This document shows, in pieces, positions 25,241 to 34,018 of a DNA stretch of 44,235 nucleotides. Position numbers and translations under genes: made by a program. Position 1 is the first letter of the stretch. Each line of letters begins with the position of its first letter. Below the pieces are notes generated by a model. That model ran no database searches and was not told where the DNA came from. It saw nothing but the letters and a program-made list of their open reading frames with translations. Source of the stretch: an uncultured Lachnospiraceae bacterium (lineage in GTDB: Bacteria > Bacillota > Clostridia > Lachnospirales > Lachnospiraceae); assembly GCA_946182825.1 (NCBI GenBank), contig CAMGZH010000021.1, positions 1-44,235 of the forward strand, written 5' to 3'.

Positions 25241-25916
25241 TATGAAGCTGATCTTAAAGGTAATGGGCTGTTCAGCCAATAAGAAAACAGGATTGCTGTT
25301 TGTTGCAGTGACCCTGGCGATGATTGTGCTTGGGATTTTTGATAGGGAGTCTAACATGAGCTTTGTGTCTGGGGTTCTTATGGTCACTCTGGCATCCTGG
25401 ATCCCGCAGGCGCTGATGTCAGTTGATCTGACCCATATGATGGCGGCATCACCAAAGCGCAGACGGCTGTATTCGGTGGTGATGCCGATGTTGAATGTTT
25501 TTTTTGACCTGGTCTGTTTTTCCGTGTCGGTTCTGCTCCTTCTCTGGATGAACAAAGGGGGCAGAATGCATACGGCTGTTGCCATCATCATAATCGGAAT
25601 GTTTTCTCTTGAAAGTCAGGTGTTTCAGGCTTTTGTGTTCAAGAGAAACTACTGGCTGTGCATGATCATCTTCTTTGCAGTTGCCTACTCATCCATGCTG
25701 GTGGTCCTGCTGGGCGGGATGTTTAAATTTGCAGGAAAGTTCTCCTTCCTGAACTTTTTAAAAGGGGAGCATGCCATTGTGATCGCAGTCCTGCTGGGGT
25801 ATGCTGCTGTGCTCCTTGGGGCAATCCTGTATAAGGTTGCGAATGCCTATAACTATAACCGGCCGACCCAGGGAAGATCCTTCCGGGGCATTGGCGGTAA
25901 GGATCCCCGGGTATAA
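25230..25916 (+). CDS. ABC-type membrane subunit, unrecognised family
   Basis: A 228-residue protein with about six membrane helices; SPKRRRLYSVVMPMLNVFFD marks a charged cytoplasmic loop followed by a helix, common in ABC-2-like permeases. Its start overlaps the end of the preceding membrane gene, pointing to translational coupling. AAGGA is nine bases before the ATG at 25230, and a second ATG follows at once. With the partner gene and ATPase it forms the YtrA-type exporter. It converges on the histidine kinase gene, with only 18 bases between the stops and no strong terminator. Confidence 0.7.
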   Translation: MMNDMKLILKVMGCSANKKTGLLFVAVTLAMIVLGIFDRESNMSFVSGVLMVTLASWIPQALMSVDLTHMMAASPKRRRLYSVVMPMLNVFFDLVCFSVSVLLLLWMNKGGRMHTAVAIIIIGMFSLESQVFQAFVFKRNYWLCMIIFFAVAYSSMLVVLLGGMFKFAGKFSFLNFLKGEHAIVIAVLLGYAAVLLGAILYKVANAYNYNRPTQGRSFRGIGGKDPRV

Positions 25917-25934
25917 CGGGGCAACGGATCCGGA

Positions 25935-28520
25935 TCAATCCTTCGGTAAGAGGGAAACGACCTCATCCCAATCCAGCTTCTCAAGGGCGGAGTGGATCTT
26001 CTCGAGACGAGGGATCTCCTCCTCCGGCAGAGCATACTCTTTTAACATTTCGAGAATGCCTTTGGCGTCTTCATAGGCGAGAGAGGCCGCAAGCTCCCGT
26101 AGTGCGGAGTAGGCATCGGAAAGCTCGCTCTCGGAAATAACCGGTCGATCGTCGGAGGCATCCCCGGATGCTGCGGTAAAGGCGCCATCCTCTTGGAGGA
26201 TCGGCGCTAATTTTTTGCCGAGACTGGCATAGGCGGCAAGAAAACTGTTGGTGTTTTCATGTATTTCCCAAATCTTGCGCTGTTCACCGTAGCTTTCAAG
26301 ATCCTTGGCCATATTGGAGATGTCCATTGCGCCGATGATGCGGGCGGAGGATTTGATGGCGTGGACCCGGATAGTGAAGTCGTCCCAGTTGTCCCGGTTG
26401 TAGAAGCGTTCTACCTGTTCGATGTTATCCTTGATGCTTTCTGCAAAAATATGAAGGGCCTTCAGGTAATCTTCAACGGAACCGGTGTTGGTGATGCCCT
26501 GGTTGACATTGACCTCGGAAACAGAAGAAAGCCATGAGGGTAATGCGACATCCTTTTGTATGGGTGCCTCGGAGGCGAAGGTGCTCCGAGGGGAAGGATC
26601 TGCCTGGGATTCGACCAGCGTTACCTTTTCCTCTGGAAGATATTTGAGCATCATCTTCTCTAATTTGTCCGGCTGAACCGGTTTGGACAGATAATCGGTA
26701 AAGCCTGCAGCCAGATATTTCTCCCGGGCGCCGGCAACGGCATTGGCGGTAAGACAGATGGTGGGAGTGTCATCGTTCTTGTTATACGGAACCTCCTTCA
26801 TTCGTTGCAACGTCTGGATTCCATCCATCTTCGGCATGCGGAAATCCAGAAGGATGATATCGTAGTGTTCTTTTCGTACCCGTTCCAGGCTGTCGCCGCC
26901 GGAATAGCAGGGGTCGATCTGTACCTTGGTCTGCTTAAGCAGACCCTGGATTACAGTAATGTTCATAGGGGTATCGTCCACGATCAGGATCTTGGCATCC
27001 GGAGCAACAAAGGACTTACGGTAAGCCGGATGTGACTCAAGGGTCTGATGGTATTTCTCCCGGAAGTTACCGATGAGTTCGTCGTTGCGTACGATCTGCG
27101 GAAGGGTGATGGTGAAGGTCGATCCCTCTCCGTAGGTGGAGCGGACGGTGATGTTGCCGTCCATAAGCTTTAGGATATTATAGGTGATGGCAAGACCGAG
27201 ACCACTGCCTTGAATGGTCTTGTTCTCCACCAGATCCAGACGCTGGAACTTGGCAAAAAGCTTCTTCTGATCGGCTGGCTTGATACCGATGCCGGTGTCG
27301 GAAACGGATACCCGAAGGGTCAGAACGGAATCTAACACATGACCGCATACATCCAGACTGACCATACCTTCCTTGGTGTACTTCACTGCATTGGAAAGGA
27401 GGTTTAAGATGATCTGACGCAGGCGGGACTCGTCACCGTTCAGATTCTCTGGCAACGTTGGATCTACATTGACCTCCAGCCGCAGGTTCTTCTCCATGGC
27501 CTTGACGTTGATCATATTCAAAACATCATTCAGTACGGAAGACAGTTCATAGTCGGTATTGACAACTTCCATTTTGCCGGATTCGATCTTGGAGATATCC
27601 AGGATATCGTTGATCAGAGACAAAAGACTTCGTCCGGCGGATTCAATGTTATGGGAGTAGTTGAGGATGGAGGGATCGTTGCATTCCCTCAGGATCATTT
27701 CGTTCATTCCCAAAACGGCATGGATAGGGGTGCGGATCTCGTGACTCATGTTGGCAAGGAAACTGGACTTGGCTTCGCTGGCCGTCATGGCACGGGTCTC
27801 CGCAAGCCGCAGCTCACGCATGGTGTTAAGCATCTTCCGGTAGTCGGGGGTCTGGATGGAGAAATAGATGATATAAAGACCCATGGTGATGAAGAAGTAG
27901 AAAAACAACACCTTGTCAAAATACTGATACTGCAGGTAGGCACCGATAAAATTCAGCGCGTAGGCAAGAAAAATAGACATCAGCTGGCGCCGGGTAAAAC
28001 GGGTGTGGTGCCGGTAAAGCAGAATCAGAGAAAAAAAGCAGAAATAGATCGGGATCACGAAACCTGCAATAAACAGGGAATCCTGATTGTAGTGCATATT
28101 GGCCTGGGAAAAGGCAAGCTTGCGTCCGGAAAGAAGGTTCCCCAGCATGATCAGGCCGGAAGACAGAAGGATCACGGCATTGATGCGGAAGGAAAGGGGC
28201 GGCTTGCTGCCCGAGGTATAGAGATAACTTTGGGTATATAGTAAAAGAAAATAGGAAACCAAATTCGGTAACAGGAAGTTGACTGCATTGCAGAGAAGGA
28301 CGGCAAGATCCGGTAACAGGATCCGGTTGTTAAAATTGATCCAGGAGCAGAATAAGGACATGGTATTACCCAGAAAACCTGTGACAAGAAGCCGGCAAAA
28401 CAGTTTGGAGGTCTTGGTTCCGTCCTGGCTCTGCAAGAAGTTGATCAGAATCAGAAGGATAAGAAAGCACCAGGAGGAGACTTCCATATAGATGTTGTGT
28501 TGAGCAATAAAAGGATTCAT
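25935..28520 (-). CDS. Hybrid sensor histidine kinase with receiver and Hpt domains
   Basis: An 861-residue multidomain phosphorelay protein. The N-terminal about 220 residues carry seven or so membrane helices with no large outside loop, so the signal is probably membrane-borne or small. A short coiled coil leads to HisKA (His260 in SHEIRTP), then the HATPase domain with NLLSNAVKY, DTGIGIKP and GSGLGLAI. A receiver domain follows (DD near 515, Asp559 in LLDFRMPKMDG, then TANAVAG and the conserved Lys in LSKP). The C-terminus is an Hpt domain with His720 (VHAIKSSAR). The relay would run His260, Asp559, His720 and then an unknown response regulator not in this window. AAGGAG precedes the ATG. 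Confidence 0.95.
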   Translation of the reverse strand: MNPFIAQHNIYMEVSSWCFLILLILINFLQSQDGTKTSKLFCRLLVTGFLGNTMSLFCSWINFNNRILLPDLAVLLCNAVNFLLPNLVSYFLLLYTQSYLYTSGSKPPLSFRINAVILLSSGLIMLGNLLSGRKLAFSQANMHYNQDSLFIAGFVIPIYFCFFSLILLYRHHTRFTRRQLMSIFLAYALNFIGAYLQYQYFDKVLFFYFFITMGLYIIYFSIQTPDYRKMLNTMRELRLAETRAMTASEAKSSFLANMSHEIRTPIHAVLGMNEMILRECNDPSILNYSHNIESAGRSLLSLINDILDISKIESGKMEVVNTDYELSSVLNDVLNMINVKAMEKNLRLEVNVDPTLPENLNGDESRLRQIILNLLSNAVKYTKEGMVSLDVCGHVLDSVLTLRVSVSDTGIGIKPADQKKLFAKFQRLDLVENKTIQGSGLGLAITYNILKLMDGNITVRSTYGEGSTFTITLPQIVRNDELIGNFREKYHQTLESHPAYRKSFVAPDAKILIVDDTPMNITVIQGLLKQTKVQIDPCYSGGDSLERVRKEHYDIILLDFRMPKMDGIQTLQRMKEVPYNKNDDTPTICLTANAVAGAREKYLAAGFTDYLSKPVQPDKLEKMMLKYLPEEKVTLVESQADPSPRSTFASEAPIQKDVALPSWLSSVSEVNVNQGITNTGSVEDYLKALHIFAESIKDNIEQVERFYNRDNWDDFTIRVHAIKSSARIIGAMDISNMAKDLESYGEQRKIWEIHENTNSFLAAYASLGKKLAPILQEDGAFTAASGDASDDRPVISESELSDAYSALRELAASLAYEDAKGILEMLKEYALPEEEIPRLEKIHSALEKLDWDEVVSLLPKD

Positions 28521-28556
28521 AGGCGTACTCCTTTCCGCAATGAAAACTATAATGTG

Positions 28557-28565
28557 ATTTTATCA
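28557..28565 (-). promoter_or_regulatory. Extended -10 promoter for the histidine kinase
   Basis: On the minus strand TG-A-TAAAAT (hexamer is the complement of 28557-28562), about 40 bases before the start. A weak TTCTCA lies 17 bases further upstream. Confidence 0.45.
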
Positions 28566-28637
28566 TGGATTTCACACAGTGAGAATATGTAAATGTGATA
28601 TGATAGCCATGAAAAACAGGAAAGGAACAAAGACTAT

Positions 28638-29234
28638 ATGGAATATACTTTTTTTGCAGCAATTTCCCGAATGAAATACATTAACCGTTGGTCGCAGATG
28701 AGATCCTCTCGGGAGGAGACGCTGAGCGAACATTCTCTGGACGTGGCGATGATCGCACACGGGCTTTGCACCATCGGCAATGTGCGCTATGGTAAAAATC
28801 TGGATGCCAATAAAGCGGCTTTGATCGGTCTGTATCATGATGCTTCGGAGATCATTACCGGCGATATGCCGACTCCGGTAAAATACGCAAACGAGGATAT
28901 CCGGGATGCGTACAAAGCCATTGAAGCCAAGGCAGAGCTGACGCTGATCCACAAACTTCCATCGGATCTGCAGGAGGAATATCGAGGGATCTTCCGAGGA
29001 GAGGATACACCGGAGGATGCCTACATGCGCCGACTGGTGAAGGGAGCGGACAAGATCTCTGCCTTTATCAAGTGCATCGAGGAGGAAAAGGCAGGGAACA
29101 GCGAGTTTCGGACAGCGAAGGAAACGATCCGCAGATCTCTGGATCGGATGGTGGAAGAATTGCCGGAAATGAAAGACTTTGTGGAAGAATTTCTTCCCAG
29201 CTACGGTAAAACGCTGGATGAACTTTCGTCTTAA
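28638..29234 (+). CDS. yfbR: YfbR-like 5'-deoxynucleotidase (HD domain)
   Basis: A 198-residue HD-domain phosphohydrolase. It closely follows E. coli YfbR at the start: ISRMKYINRWSQMR then SEHSLDVAMIAHGL, with His32 as metal ligand, GLYHDASEIITGDMPTPVKY with the HD pair, and VKGADKISAFIKC with the last Asp. The Arg-Trp in INRW is the YfbR determinant for deoxy sugars. YfbR removes phosphate from deoxynucleoside 5'-monophosphates, trimming dNMP pools. It is transcribed away from the kinase gene and is followed by a terminator. Confidence 0.9.
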   Translation: MEYTFFAAISRMKYINRWSQMRSSREETLSEHSLDVAMIAHGLCTIGNVRYGKNLDANKAALIGLYHDASEIITGDMPTPVKYANEDIRDAYKAIEAKAELTLIHKLPSDLQEEYRGIFRGEDTPEDAYMRRLVKGADKISAFIKCIEEEKAGNSEFRTAKETIRRSLDRMVEELPEMKDFVEEFLPSYGKTLDELSS

Positions 29235-29248
29235 TGAAGGAAATGGCG

Positions 29249-29277
29249 AAAAGCCCCTTGTACTGGGACTTTTTTTG
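29249..29277 (+). terminator. Terminator after the YfbR-like gene
   Basis: AAAAGCCCC and GGGACTTTT form a stem with one mismatch and a 7-base loop, followed by a run of T. Confidence 0.65.
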
Positions 29278-29334
29278 TTACATAATGAAAACATATCAGG
29301 TAGGTAGACAAATACTGGAAAGGAGTTTCCCGGA

Positions 29335-30735
29335 ATGCATAAGTTTTCTGTTAAAGTGTTGGCCGTTGTAGTGGCTGCATCTATGACTTTGGTAGCCCCA
29401 CCCGTGGCGGCTGAATCGCAGGACGTTTATGCAGAGGAGGGAACGACGGAGGAGACCTTTGTTTCGCCGGTGAAGGCGGATAAGAGTGCAGACTATCTTT
29501 TGACAGCTGCGACTACCAGTACCTCTGAGAATACCATGTGTTTTGGAGCATCCGGAATTCTGGACCTGACCTGGAAGAAGGCATCCATGAATGCTACCCT
29601 GTATAAATACAGGAAGAAGCTGGATTCCCTTACTATGACGAGCAGTAATCCGAGGATCCTTCAGTTGACGAAGGATGAGAAGGGACATGTCAGGTATCAG
29701 GCAACCGGTGCCGGTTATGTGACCATTAAGGTCAGCTATGAGATTCATGATCCCCATAAGACCAAAAGCACAAGCTACCGTGTGTTTGTCTTCCCGGATA
29801 TGAATAAGGCAAAGTTGAATACTTCGGCTGTTCCGAAGTATCTGAATACCAGTGGAAGCGGCGGCGTTTTTACCATGTATCTGAATACGGAAGAGGGCGT
29901 CAAACTCCCGGATATGGATCTGCCGTCGACGGATTCACACAAATCCATGAAATCGGATGTTAAGATCCGTTACGGTCTTGTTTATGTGACCGTGACCGGA
30001 GCCGGAACTGATACCATTTCCTTTACGATCGAGGGTGTGACATTTAAAGTGAAGGTGAGAGGCCGTAGCCTTGAGCCGGTTTACCGTTTTACCGCTGATG
30101 TGTCCAAGAAGCTGAAGGTGAAAGGGGCCAATGCTTCTCTTGTGACCTGGACCAGCGATGATCCGGAGGTTGCTGAGGTGGCAGCGGATGGAACTGTTAC
30201 CACAAAGGCCGATGGGGCTGCCGTGATCCTGGCAACCTATCAGAACATGACCTTCGGTACGGTTGTGAATGTGGCACCGGAGGAGAAGATCAAAGCTTTT
30301 ACATGGGCCAAGGACTATGCGGCTAAGAGCGTATACAGTCAGACCCTTCGAATGACAGACGGTTACTATGATTGCAGTTCCCTGGTTTTCCGTGCATACC
30401 AGCAGCAGGGCATTGAGCTTCCAAGCCTGAGCCGGCTCTGGGCTCCGACAGCGGCAGATCTTGGACAAAGTCTTGTAACCTGCAAACCAAGCAAAAAGGT
30501 TGGTGCAACCAAGGACACCAATCTGAAAAAGCGCCTGTTCCAGACGGGAGATCTTTTATTTGAGACCGGAGCGGATAACAAGCGATACAAAGGAATCTAC
30601 CATGTGGAAATGTTTGGCGGTTATACATTTGCGGGGGTAAATGCTGACGGCACATCCAATATCCAGGGAACCTGGGCATCCAGGAAGGATGGATATTACG
30701 GAGCGGTAGACGCGAACTTCATGTGCCGTCCGTAA
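29335..30735 (+). CDS. Secreted NlpC/P60 hydrolase with Ig-like domains
   Basis: A 466-residue exported protein. Residues 1-26 are a Sec signal peptide (MHKFSVKVLAVVV... ending PPVAA). The middle contains bacterial Ig-like repeats: VTWTSDDPEVAEVAADGTVT and TTKADGAAVILATY are a classic BIG2 ending near residues 270-300. The C-terminal NlpC/P60 domain has the catalytic Cys347 in YDCSSLVFRAY and His423 in YHVEMFGG. Such enzymes cut peptide bonds in peptidoglycan stem peptides, outside the membrane. AAAGGAG precedes the ATG. It ends 22 bases before the GGDEF gene, so the two may be cotranscribed. No anchor motif was seen. Confidence 0.88.
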   Translation: MHKFSVKVLAVVVAASMTLVAPPVAAESQDVYAEEGTTEETFVSPVKADKSADYLLTAATTSTSENTMCFGASGILDLTWKKASMNATLYKYRKKLDSLTMTSSNPRILQLTKDEKGHVRYQATGAGYVTIKVSYEIHDPHKTKSTSYRVFVFPDMNKAKLNTSAVPKYLNTSGSGGVFTMYLNTEEGVKLPDMDLPSTDSHKSMKSDVKIRYGLVYVTVTGAGTDTISFTIEGVTFKVKVRGRSLEPVYRFTADVSKKLKVKGANASLVTWTSDDPEVAEVAADGTVTTKADGAAVILATYQNMTFGTVVNVAPEEKIKAFTWAKDYAAKSVYSQTLRMTDGYYDCSSLVFRAYQQQGIELPSLSRLWAPTAADLGQSLVTCKPSKKVGATKDTNLKKRLFQTGDLLFETGADNKRYKGIYHVEMFGGYTFAGVNADGTSNIQGTWASRKDGYYGAVDANFMCRP

Positions 30736-30757
30736 GGTAACACATGCAGGAGGATGA

Positions 30758-32719
30758 ATGAAGAAGGTAGCACTGGTAATGGACAGCTGCAAGCTCCAGA
30801 TTTTTGCAGACTGTCCAAGGGGGATGGTGAAGCAGATCAAGCTGGCGGGGAAAGACGCCGGCCTTTTTACGTTCTGCTGCGCAGGAAACTGGAGTAGAGA
30901 CCAGGAGTACAACAACGGGGAGTACAGTATTTTTCAACTGCCGGATTTTGCGGACTTCGATGGAGCGATACTGGATATTCGCAATATGAAGTCCCGGCAG
31001 GTGGTGGACGATCTGGTCAAGCGGGTCCACCTGGCCGGAATTCCGGCCGTCACACTGGGAAGGCAGGTCCCGGGACTTCCCTGCATTGAGGTGGACAATT
31101 ACGCCGCAATGACAAAGATGATGGAGCATCTGCACAGGCAACATCATGTTACCGACCTGTGGCTTCTGATGGGGCCGAAGGATCATGAGGAGAGCCGTCA
31201 GAAGGAGGAGGCCATCCGGACCTATCTTCGGGAACAGGATCTGGCTGTTGCGGAAGAGGATGTTTTGCATTCGGAGCTTGGGGTGAGCAGTGGAAGAGAA
31301 AGTTTTCGCAGGCTGCGGGCCACACACGATCAGCTTCCGGATGTCATTGTCTGCGCAAGTGATGCCCAGGCCATTGGAGTTTGCGAAGAGGCGGCAAAGG
31401 ACAATTTGCGTGTGCCGGAGGATGTGGCTGTCACCGGTTTTGACTGCTTCAAAGAGGAGATCTGCTATTCGCCCAGTATCACATCGGTTGCCAACGTGGG
31501 AGAAGAGATGGGAGCACTTGCCATCGAGACGCTGTTCCGGTTGATGGAGGGGCAGGAGGTCTCAGGGAAGATCCTGTGTGAACCAAAGTTTTTGCCGGGA
31601 GAAAGTACCGGATGTAAAACGACAGTCACGGATCTTGGAGCGGTAATGAACCATCAGCTTCTTGAGCATATGGAGACGGAAAAGTACCGGGAGGAACTGG
31701 TACAGTTGCAGTCTGCCCTGATGCTCAGCCGCTCCATGCGGGCGGTGGCACAGGCGGTGACGGATCACATGCAAAGTATCCGAGGCTCCGCTTTTTATCT
31801 GGTGTGTGATCCCAGGATCTATCGTTATTCTCGAGCATCCGTGAGCACCAGTCGGTTTGCCGGAGAGGGTGATTTGAGCATTGCGTTTTTGTCTCGGCAG
31901 GGGTTCCCCAAGGAGATGCAGGTGGTCTATGCCAGAGAGGAGCCGGAGGAGAGAGAGCTGACAGATCAGATGGTTTCCGGAATCTTTCCTCTGTTTGAGA
32001 TGCGACCGGGAGAGGATATGCTGTTTCTGCCCCTGCACTTTGGGGCATATGCTGTGGGTTACTTCGCTTTTCGGAATGTTACGGCGAACCTTTACAGACA
32101 GACCTATCTTCATGTTGCGCTTATGGCGCAGCACCGGTTGGAGGAGCTGTACCGGGAGAAAAAGGTGACGTATATGAACCGTCGCCTAGAAGTTCTGTAC
32201 AAAACCGATTCGCTCACCGGAATCAGAAACCGTATGGGGTATCAGCGGGACGGAGAGAGTCTGTACCGGATTCTGCGGGCGAAAGGCCAGAGAACGTTGG
32301 CACTGTTTTGCGATCTGGATCACCTTAAGGAGATCAATGATACCTATGGTCATGGTGCCGGAGATACTGCGATCCTTGGTGTGGCTGCAGCCCTGAAGGC
32401 GTCCTGCGGTCAGAATGCGCTGGTGAGCCGGACCGGCGGTGATGAATTTGTGGTTCTCTCTCCGTACGTTTCGGAGGATGAACTGGAAGATCAGATCGGC
32501 GATATTCGTAGCAGTTTAAGGGAGCATGTGCTCTCCCGTCATTTGCCCTACGAGCTGAATGTAAGCATTGGCTATGCCGTTTCCTGCAACAGCAGAGATG
32601 AGACCCTTGAGGGGCTGATCCGTCAGGCGGATGAAAAGATGTACAAAGAAAAAGAAAAGCACAAAAAACAAACAAAGGAGAAAGATCATGTCAACATTTC
32701 TTTATCAACCAAAGGGTGA
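30758..32719 (+). CDS. Diguanylate cyclase with LacI-type ligand-binding sensor
   Basis: A 653-residue cytoplasmic protein without membrane helices. Residues 1-285 match the effector-binding fold of LacI/GalR regulators (MKKVALVMD start, VVDDLVKRVHLAGIPAVTLGR, PDVIVCASDAQAIGVCEEA, PEDVAVTGFD), but no DNA-binding domain precedes it. A GAF-like or linker region follows (about 310-460), then a GGDEF domain with DLDHLKEINDTYGHGAGD and an intact TGGDEF (residues 559-564). The inhibitory RxxD I-site is absent; the matching positions read GQNA. It should make cyclic di-GMP from GTP in response to a small ligand, perhaps a sugar. AGGAGG-like sequence precedes the ATG. Its 3' end overlaps thiT by 32 bases. 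Confidence 0.88.
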   Translation: MKKVALVMDSCKLQIFADCPRGMVKQIKLAGKDAGLFTFCCAGNWSRDQEYNNGEYSIFQLPDFADFDGAILDIRNMKSRQVVDDLVKRVHLAGIPAVTLGRQVPGLPCIEVDNYAAMTKMMEHLHRQHHVTDLWLLMGPKDHEESRQKEEAIRTYLREQDLAVAEEDVLHSELGVSSGRESFRRLRATHDQLPDVIVCASDAQAIGVCEEAAKDNLRVPEDVAVTGFDCFKEEICYSPSITSVANVGEEMGALAIETLFRLMEGQEVSGKILCEPKFLPGESTGCKTTVTDLGAVMNHQLLEHMETEKYREELVQLQSALMLSRSMRAVAQAVTDHMQSIRGSAFYLVCDPRIYRYSRASVSTSRFAGEGDLSIAFLSRQGFPKEMQVVYAREEPEERELTDQMVSGIFPLFEMRPGEDMLFLPLHFGAYAVGYFAFRNVTANLYRQTYLHVALMAQHRLEELYREKKVTYMNRRLEVLYKTDSLTGIRNRMGYQRDGESLYRILRAKGQRTLALFCDLDHLKEINDTYGHGAGDTAILGVAAALKASCGQNALVSRTGGDEFVVLSPYVSEDELEDQIGDIRSSLREHVLSRHLPYELNVSIGYAVSCNSRDETLEGLIRQADEKMYKEKEKHKKQTKEKDHVNISLSTKG

Positions 32720-33368
32720 GGATTACTTCCTGCCAACCATCTGGGGCTATGGCGCTCTTGTAGTGATTATGCTGGTTCTTTTGGGAGGTTTCTTTTTTAT
32801 AACCGGAAAGAAGCGGACCATGAGTACAAAACAGATGGCGTTTTCGGCCGTTGCCATTGCCCTGGCAACCGTAGCGTCTCTGTTGAAGCTGTTTGAACTT
32901 CCGATGGGTGGAGCCGTTACGCTGTTTTCCATGCTCTTTGTTGTTCTGGTTGGTTACTGGTATGGTGTCGGAACCGGTATTGTTGCAGCGATCTCCTACG
33001 GAATCTTACAGATGATCATCGGACCGTACATTTATAATCCGGTTCAGCCGTTTTTTGATTATATTTTTGCCTTCGGAGCACTTGGTCTGTCCGGTGTATT
33101 CAAGGACAGTAAATACGGACTGGTAAAGGGATATATCCTCGGAGTGTTTGGAAGATTTGTTTTTTCCTTCCTCTCCGGTGTGATCTTCTTTGCGAATACC
33201 AGCTTTGGAGGATTTAAGGGAATGCTTTCCGCAATCATCTACTCCATTGTCTACAATGGTTCTTATCTTGCAACGGAAGGTGCGATCACGGTCATCCTTC
33301 TTCTGCTTCCGCCGATTCGAAAGGCCATGGTGGAAGTCAAGTCCATTGCGTTAGATGAGAGAAGATAA
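32688..33368 (+). CDS. thiT: Energy-coupled thiamine transporter ThiT
   Basis: A 226-residue S-component of the ECF vitamin transporters. An extra N-terminal helix (about 17-38) precedes the six-helix core. The thiamin-pocket region is clear: LPMGGAVTLFSMLFVVLVGY, YGILQMIIGPYIYNPVQPFF and DYIFAFGALGLSG, closely like lactococcal ThiT. It needs the shared EcfA/A'/T module encoded elsewhere. The ATG at 32688 has AAAGGAG seven bases upstream. The longer frame from 32631 lies inside the cyclase gene and is rejected. It overlaps the cyclase reading frame by 32 bases. No TPP riboswitch is next to it. Confidence 0.92.
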   Translation: MSTFLYQPKGEDYFLPTIWGYGALVVIMLVLLGGFFFITGKKRTMSTKQMAFSAVAIALATVASLLKLFELPMGGAVTLFSMLFVVLVGYWYGVGTGIVAAISYGILQMIIGPYIYNPVQPFFDYIFAFGALGLSGVFKDSKYGLVKGYILGVFGRFVFSFLSGVIFFANTSFGGFKGMLSAIIYSIVYNGSYLATEGAITVILLLLPPIRKAMVEVKSIALDERR

Positions 33369-33414
33369 GAGATAAGATGATCAGAGAATAAGAAGATTAG
33401 AAGATCAGAACAGA

Positions 33415-33461
33415 AAAAGCTGTGAAGCAGAATCGAAGGATTCTTGCTTCGCAGCTTTTTG
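33415..33461. terminator. Bidirectional terminator between thiT and the Rrf2 gene
   Basis: AAAAAGCTGTGAAGCAGAATC pairs with GATTCTTGCTTCGCAGCTTTTT around a 4-base loop with minor mismatches. A and T runs on the two sides serve both convergent genes. Confidence 0.88.
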
Positions 33462-33470
33462 CTTCTTGTG

Positions 33471-33902
33471 TCAGATAATGAAATTGCCGGGTTCCATGGT
33501 GTCGGCAGCCAGATCGGCAATGGAAATGCCGGAAAGGTAATCCCGCATGACATCATAGAGACCCTGCCACATGTCCAAGCTCTTACAGACCGACGCACGC
33601 GGACAGGTGTTGGTAGGCTGTTCAAGACAGGCGATGGGGGCGAGAGAACCTTCTGTCACCTCCAGGATCTCGCGTACGGAGTATTCCTCTGGAAGACGGG
33701 TCAGACGATAACCGCCGCCCTTGCCGCGAAGGGACATCAGAAAACCACTTTTGCTGAGCATGGAAACGATGGACTCCAGGTATTTCTCGGATATTTCCTG
33801 TCGACCGGCAATATCTGTCAGTGGAATATAGTCACCGCTGTTGTGCTCTGCAAGATCGATCATGACACGAAGGGCGTAACGTCCTCTGGTGCTAATCTTC
33901 AT
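33471..33902 (-). CDS. Rrf2-family transcriptional regulator
   Basis: A 143-residue regulator. The start MKISTRGRYALRVMIDLA and the winged-helix part (IPLTDIAGRQEISEKYLESI, LRGKGGGYRLTR) are standard for Rrf2. Residues about 91-107 hold three cysteines (ACLEQPTNTCPRASVC), like the [2Fe-2S] ligands of IscR and NsrR, so it may sense iron-sulfur status or redox. The closest roles are IscR and CymR-like, which cannot be separated here. AAGGAGG precedes the ATG. It is alone on its transcript, with no isc or suf genes nearby. Confidence 0.93.
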   Translation of the reverse strand: MKISTRGRYALRVMIDLAEHNSGDYIPLTDIAGRQEISEKYLESIVSMLSKSGFLMSLRGKGGGYRLTRLPEEYSVREILEVTEGSLAPIACLEQPTNTCPRASVCKSLDMWQGLYDVMRDYLSGISIADLAADTMEPGNFII

Positions 33903-33926
33903 ATTATTCCTCCTTATAAAAAAGGT

Positions 33927-33959
33927 AATTCCTACTAATCCGGTAAGTTTTAGGGATTA
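33927..33959. promoter_or_regulatory. Inverted repeat upstream of the Rrf2 gene
   Basis: AATTCCTACTAAT and, inverted, AATCCCTAAAAC are imperfect half-sites about 7 bases apart. They lie between a TTGACA box (minus strand, complement near 33986-33991) and the start codon. A position like this suits autoregulation by the Rrf2 protein. Confidence 0.45.
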
Positions 33960-34018
33960 ATTAATTTTGCACCATAAAGTGTGACTTGTCAAGTTACGGT
34001 TCGATGAATGATATTCCA

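Noticed and set aside
25890-25934. Terminator between the convergent permease and kinase genes
   Set aside because: A small CCCCG/CGGGG stem is visible but short and without T runs, so I do not call it.
27651-28241. 196-codon plus-strand frame opposite the histidine kinase
   Set aside because: It is antisense to the kinase membrane and HisKA region; there is no ribosome site or recognisable domain.
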